Shown in pieces: positions 1 to 5,266 of a stretch of 6,820 nucleotides of DNA; position 1 is the first letter of the stretch; each line of letters starts with the position of its first letter. A program made the translations under genes and the position numbers. The DNA is from Fibrobacterota bacterium. Its GTDB lineage: Bacteria; Fibrobacterota; Chitinivibrionia; Chitinivibrionales; FEN-1185. A model generated the notes under the pieces. It searched no databases. It was given only the letters and a program-made list of their open reading frames with translations, and was not told the origin of the DNA. Location: positions 58,382-65,201 of the forward strand of contig PLWQ01000005.1 in assembly GCA_003165595.1 (NCBI GenBank), in the 5' to 3' direction.

Positions 1-819
1 ACCATTGCAAGCAATTTGCCGCCAGGAGATGGACATCCCCGCATCTTTCTTATACATCACGGCAAAAACAGGGGATGCGGAGCCGCCATGGTTTCCGGAT
101 ACCGATGGTGCCTTGCAAATTCAGTCGACATAGCTGTTTCAATGGACGGCGATGGTCAGATGGACCCGGCGAACCTTCAGGCCATCATTTCACCCGTCGC
201 AATAGGGGAAACCGATTGCTGCAAGGGGAACCGACTTTTTTCCGGCGAGGCATGGAGGATTATCCCACGCGTGAGGTATCTTGGCAACAGCGTTCTTTCC
301 CTCTTGACAAAGATCGCCAGCGGATACTGGAACGTTGCAGATTCGCAATGCGGCTACCGTGCCATTTCGCGGTCGGCCCTCGAAAAACTCCCCCTCGACA
401 AGCTCTACCCGCGATTCGGCTATCCCAACCATGTTCTGGTAATGCTCAACATATTTAATCTGAGGGTGCTTGACGTTCCAGTTCGTCCCGTATATAACCA
501 GGGAGAAAAATCGAAAATCAGGTTGTACAGGGTGATCCCGGCGATCTCCATTCTTCTCTTTAAGCAATTCCTCTGGCGAATAAAGGAAAAGTACATTATT
601 CGCGATTTCCATCCGCTTGTCTTTCACTACCTGCTGTCCGCACTTCTGTTTAGCGCGGGTTTTGCGCTTTTCGTCCGTCTCGTCTGGCTGTGGATCGCGA
701 ACGGCTACGTTCCATCCATCACGGCTCTGGCGCTAGGCTTCTGTGTGATCACAGGTCTGCAGAGCGCCTTTTTCGGAATGTGGCTTGATATGGACTACAA
801 TTCACGATCACATAAATAA
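1..819 (+). CDS. Family 2 glycosyltransferase, DPM1-like, with C-terminal membrane anchor (5' end missing)
   Basis: Partial gene: frame 1 is open to the left edge and the N-terminal nucleotide-binding part lies outside the window, so the TTG at 16 is not a real start. Residues are counted from the first codon in the window. An HxKNRG-type segment is at about 20-25, the metal-binding DxD motif (DGDGQMDP) at 49-56, GNRLF at 76-80, and DSQCGYRA at 114-121. This is the pattern of GT-A enzymes that move a sugar from a nucleotide donor to polyprenyl phosphate or a similar acceptor on the cytoplasmic face. After residue 200 come two hydrophobic stretches (about 205-232 and 238-260), so the protein is membrane-anchored. 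The stop TAA at 817-819 is 3 bases before the next gene. The family is clear; the sugar and acceptor cannot be read from sequence. Confidence 0.9.
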   Translation, partial: TIASNLPPGDGHPRIFLIHHGKNRGCGAAMVSGYRWCLANSVDIAVSMDGDGQMDPANLQAIISPVAIGETDCCKGNRLFSGEAWRIIPRVRYLGNSVLSLLTKIASGYWNVADSQCGYRAISRSALEKLPLDKLYPRFGYPNHVLVMLNIFNLRVLDVPVRPVYNQGEKSKIRLYRVIPAISILLFKQFLWRIKEKYIIRDFHPLVFHYLLSALLFSAGFALFVRLVWLWIANGYVPSITALALGFCVITGLQSAFFGMWLDMDYNSRSHK

Positions 820-822
820 CTG

Positions 823-1716
823 ATGAAAAAACGCTGGCTCTTTATCCTTATCATTTTCTCTTTCGCTTTCCTCTGCGTGAGCCTCTATTCGGCGGATTAT
901 CTCAAAATTCCCGTGATTGTTTCGCCGGCATACCTGCTGGCCTCATTGGGGGCTGCGATGTGTGGATTTTTGCTCGACGCACTGGCGTTTCGAGCCCTGC
1001 TGCGGCATTCTCATCATGTGGTTCCCCTCCGGCGGATCATTGCCGCCATCGGGCTCAATTCTTTTGCGAAATATGTGCCGGGCAAGATGTGGGGCGTGGT
1101 CGGAGCAGGCATGTACCTGGCATCGCGCCAACAGAGCAGCGTTTCCGACATGTCAATGTTTTTCTTCAATGCCAACCTCATCAGCCTGTGGTGCGGATTT
1201 CTTATCGGGCTTATCGGATTGTTCTTCATCAGCGGAATCGCCCTTCTCAATGGGGTTGCCGTTTTCGGCATGCTGCTGCTCACCCTCGTACTTTTCACCC
1301 CTTTGTTCCATGTGCCCGCATCCAGGATTGCAAGTCTGGTTCTTCGACGGAGTTTTGTGCTTCCCCAATTGTCCGTTCGCCAGACACTGCGCGTGCTTCC
1401 CAGGTATATGGCCACCTGGGTCGCCGTCGGCGTCGGTTTCTATTGTCTTGCCGCTTCGCTGGAGGGCCCGGGCCGTTGCGCCGCCTGGCTGTTTGCATAT
1501 CCCCTGGCCGCGACTGCAGGCACGCTCACGTTTTTTGCTCCCGGCGGCATAGGAGTCCGGGAAGGGGCATTGGCAGGTTACTTGTCACACGCACACATGA
1601 CATTGAGCGCTGCGGTCACGGTGGCCACCGCTTCCCGGTTATGGGCCCTGGTCGTGGAGGCGTTGTATTTCGTTATCGGCTTTTTTGCGGAAAAGTCTGC
1701 GCACAGAACAACCTGA
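823..1716 (+). CDS. LPG_synthase_TM / UPF0104-family integral membrane protein (flippase-like)
   Basis: 297 residues, very hydrophobic, with about seven membrane segments (for example near 5-24, 32-58, 114-140, 145-162, 197-213, 221-239 and 265-289). Two hallmarks of the family are visible: FAKYVPGKMWG at 81-91 in the N-terminal half, and FFAPGGIGVREG at 237-248 in the C-terminal half, followed by SRLW at 271-274. The family is related to the membrane domain of MprF (lysyl-phosphatidylglycerol synthase and flippase). Stand-alone members are common in polysaccharide and glycolipid clusters, where a lipid-translocating role is suspected. There is no synthase domain here, so lysyl-PG synthesis is unlikely. 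The ATG at 823 follows the upstream stop by 3 bases and begins a Lys-Lys-Arg then hydrophobic N-terminus typical of an inner-membrane protein. No clear Shine-Dalgarno sequence is seen, so translation is probably coupled to the gene before it. Confidence 0.86.
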   Translation: MKKRWLFILIIFSFAFLCVSLYSADYLKIPVIVSPAYLLASLGAAMCGFLLDALAFRALLRHSHHVVPLRRIIAAIGLNSFAKYVPGKMWGVVGAGMYLASRQQSSVSDMSMFFFNANLISLWCGFLIGLIGLFFISGIALLNGVAVFGMLLLTLVLFTPLFHVPASRIASLVLRRSFVLPQLSVRQTLRVLPRYMATWVAVGVGFYCLAASLEGPGRCAAWLFAYPLAATAGTLTFFAPGGIGVREGALAGYLSHAHMTLSAAVTVATASRLWALVVEALYFVIGFFAEKSAHRTT

Positions 1717-1734
1717 GCGGCCGGATATTCGTTT

Positions 1735-2739
1735 ATGGAGACCGTACCACTGGACCTCGACAATGAATCGCAGTGCAGCGCATGGGATGCGTTTGTCCTG
1801 GAACATCCGGACGGAACCGTGTTTCACAGCAGTTTGTGGGCGCGCGCCATAGCGGCCGCGTATGGCGCAACAAGCCTGTGCATGGTCTTTAAAGACGGAG
1901 AAACGACAGTCGGGGTTTTTCCGCTCTTTTGCGTCAAGGACATTCGGCAGCGGGACACGCTTGTATCCATACCCTACGCGCCGTGCGGAGGTATACTTTC
2001 GTCGCCTGCATATGCCGAATCCATCCTTTCCGACGCGGGCGTGTCACGGTCGGTCCCGCGAAAAGACTCCCCTACCCTCCGTGCATACGCGGCGGCCTGC
2101 TGCACCATGGTTGTTTCGCTGCCTTCGGAGAAAGATGCGCTCTGGAGCCGCCTGCCCGACAAAGAAAGAAATCAAATCCGAAAGCCGCAGAAAGAGGGAT
2201 TGACAGTCGATATTGGACGCGACCTTCTGGACCGCTTCTATCCCTTGTATGCCCGCCGCATGCACGAGCTGGGGACCCCGCCGCATGCGTCAACGTTTTT
2301 CTCCAGCCTGCAGAACAGTTTCGGGGACTGCGCCGAATTCGTTGTGGCATATTATCGCACAAACCCGGTTGCGGCGCTTTTCGACGTGTCCTGGGGAAAT
2401 ACCCGCTACAATCTTTACGGCGCCTCCGATATCCGGTGCCGGTCGCTCTGCGCGAACGACCTTGCTTATTGGGAATCCCTGAAAAGGGCGGTTGACCAGA
2501 AGAAACAGCGGTACGATTTCGGCCGGAGCAGGCGGGATTCCGGACAATATCGCTTCAAACGGAAATGGGGAGCTCAGCCCGCGGCACTGCGCAAATACGT
2601 GTGGGCCTTCGACAAAAAATCCGGAACGTGGAACGAGCAGTCCCTCGTACCATCGTCCGGCCCAAGCAAAGTCTGGCGGAGGATTCCATTTCCGCTTGCA
2701 ACGGCGTTGGGACAGTGCATCAGGCGGTTCGTGTTCTAA
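1735..2739 (+). CDS. FemAB-like / GNAT-type acyltransferase (XrtA/PEP-CTERM-associated FemAB type)
   Basis: 334 residues, soluble, resembling FemAB-related proteins that accompany exosortase and exopolysaccharide loci. Visible features are an N-terminal segment ending in FHSSLWARAIAAAYG (30-44), the IPYAPCGG region (79-86), the basic helix ERNQIRKPQKEG (144-155), FYPLYARRMHELGTPPH (168-184), and the diagnostic C-terminal block YDFGRS at 260-265 followed by SGQYRFKRKWG at 269-279. The C-terminal tail (KVWRRIPFPLATALG, 312-326) is also typical. Relatives carry an acetyltransferase (GNAT) fold and are thought to add an amino-acid or acyl group, but the substrate is unknown. The middle (about 95-128) looks shorter than usual and lacks the usual Glu-Leu-Arg strand, so there may be an internal deletion. 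The gene starts 18 bases after the preceding stop with no strong ribosome binding site. Confidence 0.8.
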   Translation: METVPLDLDNESQCSAWDAFVLEHPDGTVFHSSLWARAIAAAYGATSLCMVFKDGETTVGVFPLFCVKDIRQRDTLVSIPYAPCGGILSSPAYAESILSDAGVSRSVPRKDSPTLRAYAAACCTMVVSLPSEKDALWSRLPDKERNQIRKPQKEGLTVDIGRDLLDRFYPLYARRMHELGTPPHASTFFSSLQNSFGDCAEFVVAYYRTNPVAALFDVSWGNTRYNLYGASDIRCRSLCANDLAYWESLKRAVDQKKQRYDFGRSRRDSGQYRFKRKWGAQPAALRKYVWAFDKKSGTWNEQSLVPSSGPSKVWRRIPFPLATALGQCIRRFVF

Positions 2740-2761
2740 CAGAATAACCGGGGCCGAATCC

Positions 2762-3688
2762 ATGCAAAACCTGTCGGACAAGAGAACGCTGCTTCTTTCA
2801 GTTGATCTTGACATGTGGTATCATTGTCGATGGGCCACCGGCGGGCCAAAATCCATGTGGCACACAACTGAATCTGCAATACAGGCACTGTATGGCGACG
2901 CGGGGCCTGCCCGGATAGAAAAGGACTTGGCTGAACTCACAGACAGAATCCTGGAACTACTACGTTCATTTGAATTCACGGCGACGTTTTTTGTGCTAGG
3001 GGAAATTGCCCGTTGCTATCCCAACGTCATAAAGCGCATAATTTCCGAGGGGCACGAAATCGCAAGCCACGGGATGCATCATGAAGACGCATCCCGCCTT
3101 GACGACGCGGGACTCCGCGCATCGGTCGGAGATTCCAAGAAAATTCTGGAGGACATTTCCGGGCAACCGGTGCAAGGTTTTCGATATCCAAATCTGGTGT
3201 TCACAAAAAGGGAACTGGCTGCTCTTGTGGACCACGGTTTCCGGTATGACTCGTCAACCTGTTTTTCCCGTCGAATGTTTGGAAAGTTTGGCGTAAAGGA
3301 TCGAATGATACAAAACCCCTATCACCCCGATATCGACCGTCCCTTTTGTCAGGGTGAATCTGAAATCTGGGAATTCCCAATTCCGGTTTTTCCTGTGCTT
3401 CGTCTTCCAGCAGGATCGGGAATTGCAACGAGGCTCATGGGTGTTTCCTGGAGCAAGTTTGCGCTCGACGCAGCACTCAGGACAGGAGACACGCTGTACT
3501 ATTTTCATCCATTCGATTTGCATAGGGTCAAAGGCCTCGGCAGGACTTCGCTCAACGCGTATTTCTTTCTGCAAAATGCCGGGGCGCCGTTTGAGCGGCA
3601 ATTAACAAGACTATTTCGGTACTATGCAAAACGGGGCAACGTCATGTGCATTCGCGACTGGTTACGCGATCGCGAGAGGAGTTCCTGA
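2762..3688 (+). CDS. Polysaccharide deacetylase (NodB homology, carbohydrate esterase 4 type)
   Basis: 308 residues. The reading frame is open further upstream, but that stretch overlaps the FemAB-like gene; the ATG at 2762, 22 bases after its stop, puts the first NodB motif near the N-terminus. The motifs appear in order: SVDLDMWYH at 13-21 (Asp15 as likely base, Asp17 as likely metal ligand, in the place of the FDVEDW motif of exopolysaccharide-linked deacetylases), TATFFVLGEIA at 73-83, SHGMHH at 102-107 (His103 and His107 in HxxxH, the metal ligands), GFRYPN at 139-144, and YYFHPFDLH at 246-254. All expected catalytic positions are present, so the enzyme should be active on an N- or O-acetylated glycan. 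No signal peptide is visible, so it may act in the cytoplasm on a lipid-linked precursor. The stop overlaps the next start by one base (TGATG). Confidence 0.88.
   Translation: MQNLSDKRTLLLSVDLDMWYHCRWATGGPKSMWHTTESAIQALYGDAGPARIEKDLAELTDRILELLRSFEFTATFFVLGEIARCYPNVIKRIISEGHEIASHGMHHEDASRLDDAGLRASVGDSKKILEDISGQPVQGFRYPNLVFTKRELAALVDHGFRYDSSTCFSRRMFGKFGVKDRMIQNPYHPDIDRPFCQGESEIWEFPIPVFPVLRLPAGSGIATRLMGVSWSKFALDAALRTGDTLYYFHPFDLHRVKGLGRTSLNAYFFLQNAGAPFERQLTRLFRYYAKRGNVMCIRDWLRDRERSS
3677..3681 (+). promoter_or_regulatory. Shine-Dalgarno sequence deciding the methyltransferase start at 3688
   Basis: AGGAG lies 6 bases before the ATG at 3688. It is one of the two good ribosome binding sites in the window and supports this start over the ATG at 3646, which would overlap the deacetylase gene by 14 codons. 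Confidence 0.7.
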
Positions 3689-4614
3689 TGGGAAACGTTC
3701 AGGACGCTCTTTCCCAAAACGACCTTAGCGCTCAACGGCAGGAACGAGACTGCATGACCAGGGAAGACAATTCATCGCAGGATTTATACGAAGACTTGGT
3801 CTCACGCTGGAGGACCGATTACCGCGCCAATGGGCATACCTGTTTAGGAGTTCGGGCTCACCGAACCTTGTACCGGCATATGCTGACCAGTCTCATTCCC
3901 CAGGACCTCCGCAGCAAGCCAATCACGTTTCTCGACAGCGCCTGTGGCAACGGCTACCTTGCCCCGCTCTTTCGAAATCATCTTACCATTAAAAGACTTG
4001 ACGGGGTCGACTTGAACGGACAGGCTCTTTCCATTGCCAGTTCTTGTTTCGGGTATACAAACGTGCAGCGAGCGAGCGTGCTGGATCTTGATAAAACCTT
4101 TCATGGTACCTACGACATCGTTAATAACTGCGACATGTTCTTCCACATCGATCCGAAGGACCGAGGCAGGTTTTGGAAAGCGCATTGCGATAAGATCTCC
4201 CGTGGCGGCAGAATGCTGTGCGTTGTTCCGAACGGTGAATCGATGTACCGTCTTGTCAGACCGCTTAGACTCGGCTTTTCTTTTGCAATAAGCGATATAA
4301 TCGACGATATCGACGCGTTGCCGGGTGTGGAAATAGAATCTCTTGCGGGTGTTACGTTGGTGTGCGCAAAGATCGTCCCTTTCCCCCGAGTCATGAGGTC
4401 CCCAGTGAAGAACCTCGCAGCAAACTGCGAGGTATCTTCCATCCCTAGGGAAGAAGAATTTTGTAGTCGTTTGCTAAGCCCGAAGCAAGCTTCGGGGACC
4501 GCGATTACAACCGGATGTATGCCACAGCGAGCAGCCTGCAATCCGCAAACTTTGGGATTGAAACTTTTCATGTCATTCGTAATTGGCATAGTGGTAAAAC
4601 CTCATGAGGACTGA
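3688..4614 (+). CDS. Class I SAM-dependent methyltransferase with C-terminus replaced by a repeat insertion
   Basis: 308 residues as it now reads. The Rossmann-fold motifs are present: FLDSACGNGY (81-90, SAM-binding motif I), GVDLN (106-110, acidic end of strand 2), and DIVNNCDMFFHI (143-154, motif near the active site), followed by RGGRMLCVVPN (172-182). The methyl acceptor is unknown, though the context suggests a sugar or lipid-linked glycan. Residues 1-236 look native. Residues 237-271 come from a 104-base repeat element (4397-4500), and residues 272-308 are an out-of-frame reading of the original 3' end. Removing the element gives a 271-residue protein ending at the TGA at 4605-4607. The catalytic core is intact, but the final strand and tail are lost, so activity is uncertain and the gene may be a recent pseudogene. 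The start at 3688 is supported by AGGAG at 3677-3681. Confidence 0.82.
   Translation: MGNVQDALSQNDLSAQRQERDCMTREDNSSQDLYEDLVSRWRTDYRANGHTCLGVRAHRTLYRHMLTSLIPQDLRSKPITFLDSACGNGYLAPLFRNHLTIKRLDGVDLNGQALSIASSCFGYTNVQRASVLDLDKTFHGTYDIVNNCDMFFHIDPKDRGRFWKAHCDKISRGGRMLCVVPNGESMYRLVRPLRLGFSFAISDIIDDIDALPGVEIESLAGVTLVCAKIVPFPRVMRSPVKNLAANCEVSSIPREEEFCSRLLSPKQASGTAITTGCMPQRAACNPQTLGLKLFMSFVIGIVVKPHED
4404..4431 (+). repeat. Dispersed repeat, copy 1
   Basis: These 28 bases match 6793-6820 in the same orientation at 27 of 28 positions; the single difference is A at 4424 against G at 6813. The match stops only because the window ends, so the shared repeat may be longer. The left border of similarity is sharp: GGTCCCC precedes copy 1 but not copy 2. 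Confidence 0.9.
4412..4433. repeat. Left hairpin of the element
   Basis: ACCTCGCAG pairs with CTGCGAGGT across a CAAA loop, a 9-bp stem. In the copy at the window end the G at 6813 allows one more C-G pair, leaving a two-base AA loop, so copy 1 carries a decayed position at 4424. There is no following T-run, so this is not an intrinsic terminator. Confidence 0.85.
4479..4496. repeat. Right hairpin of the element
   Basis: CCCGAAGC pairs perfectly with GCTTCGGG around an AA loop (8-bp stem). It has the same 18-base architecture as the left hairpin core, differing by two compensated base pairs. No T-tract follows. Confidence 0.85.
4501..4607 (+). pseudogene. Displaced original 3' end of the methyltransferase gene
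   Basis: Read in the frame with GAT at 4503-4505, this stretch encodes DYNRMYATASS, then LQSANFGIETFHVIRNW and a short tail, stopping at TGA 4605-4607. It looks like a normal protein C-terminus, unlike the Cys- and Pro-rich sequence made by the frame now in use. It is in frame with residues 1-236 only if the element at 4397-4500 is removed. The TGA overlaps the ATG at 4604 as ATGA, the same kind of junction seen at 5263-5266. Confidence 0.72.
4606..4610 (+). promoter_or_regulatory. Shine-Dalgarno sequence for the second methyltransferase
   Basis: GAGGA lies 8 bases before the ATG at 4619 and favours that start. The alternative ATG at 4604 has no good ribosome binding site but makes an ATGA overlap with the original stop of the preceding gene. 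Confidence 0.5.
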
Positions 4615-4618
4615 TGGA

Positions 4619-5266
4619 ATGATTGCATCGAATGCCCGGTGCCCAGACAAGACGCCTTCCTTCGAACGGGACGAGGTGTACATAACGAGGAATCCGCTTA
4701 TCCGGTTTCTTGCACGGAGATTTCGGGCAACCATGGGGAGTGTGCTCACCTCCCATCACGCATCGGATCTCTCGGGCCTGGATGCGGGATGCGGCGAAGG
4801 TATGCAGATGCATTTACTTCACAGACAAGGGTATATCGACCGCATGGTTGGCATCGATTACGACGGGCCAAAGATCCACTATGCTGCGCATATGCACAAC
4901 CGATTCACCTATTCCATCGCAAATCTGAATGCACTGAATTTCAAGAATGGAGTCTTTGACTACGTGATCGCCTCGGAAGTCCTCGAACATCTGGCCAGTC
5001 CCGACAAGGCCATGGAAGAGCTTGTCCGAGTTGCAAAGCCGAAGGCATTCTTCGTGCTTTCCGTGCCGCTTGAACCATTGTTCCGGATCGGCAACGTGTT
5101 GTGTGGAAGATACGTCGATCGCCTGGGGAGAACTCCCGCGCACTGCAACTTCTGGACACGGAGAAAATTCAGGGCGTTTGTCGAACCCTATTTGACCGTC
5201 GAACATCATTTCGGCCTGGCCACGGTTCCCTGGCAGATTCTAACCGGAACCGTGAAACCTGCATGA
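4619..5266 (+). CDS. Class I SAM-dependent methyltransferase (Methyltransf_11 type)
   Basis: 215 residues from the ATG at 4619; five more if translation begins at 4604. The SAM-binding motif I LDAGCGEG is at 54-61, GIDYD (ribose-binding acidic position) at 78-82, and FDYVIASEVLEHL, the typical motif before the conserved EHL, at 113-125, followed by the RVAKPKAFFVLSVP strand at 137-150. All core elements are present, so the enzyme should be functional. No membrane segment is seen. It lies between another methyltransferase and a membrane glycosyltransferase, so O- or N-methylation of a sugar or of a lipid-linked glycan intermediate is the likeliest role; quinone or other small-molecule methylation cannot be excluded from sequence alone. 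It overlaps the next gene by four bases (ATGA), a sign of translational coupling. It shows no obvious similarity to the preceding methyltransferase beyond the shared fold motifs. Confidence 0.85.
   Translation: MIASNARCPDKTPSFERDEVYITRNPLIRFLARRFRATMGSVLTSHHASDLSGLDAGCGEGMQMHLLHRQGYIDRMVGIDYDGPKIHYAAHMHNRFTYSIANLNALNFKNGVFDYVIASEVLEHLASPDKAMEELVRVAKPKAFFVLSVPLEPLFRIGNVLCGRYVDRLGRTPAHCNFWTRRKFRAFVEPYLTVEHHFGLATVPWQILTGTVKPA

Larger units (their letters stand above)
4397..4500. mobile_element. 104-bp REP/MITE-like element inserted in the methyltransferase gene
   Basis: The element is bounded by GGTCCCC (4397-4403) and its inverted copy GGGGACC (4494-4500). Inside are a left hairpin (4412-4433), the 10-base palindrome TCCCTAGGGA (4442-4451) and a right hairpin (4479-4496). 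It has no coding capacity of its own. Removing these 104 bases rejoins the gene in frame. A partial second copy of the left part occurs at 6793-6820. No target-site duplication of two or more bases is visible. The layout suits a REP/BIME-type or MITE-type sequence moved in trans by a transposase not present here; which of these it is remains an inference. Confidence 0.75.

Noticed and set aside
16-18. TTG at 16 as the start of the family 2 glycosyltransferase
   Set aside because: The frame is open to the window edge and the N-terminal part of the GT2 fold is missing, so the real start is upstream.
960-1766. Open frame of 268 codons overlapping the UPF0104 gene
   Set aside because: It is a shadow of the gene at 823-1716, which has clear family motifs; the shadow has none.
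2492-2761. Earlier start for the deacetylase, adding 90 codons
   Set aside because: The added stretch overlaps the well-supported FemAB-like coding sequence and reads as low-quality protein; the NodB motif begins properly just after the ATG at 2762.
4412-4496. Hairpins as intrinsic terminators
   Set aside because: Neither stem is followed by a run of T, and they lie inside an open frame upstream of co-oriented genes with tight spacing.
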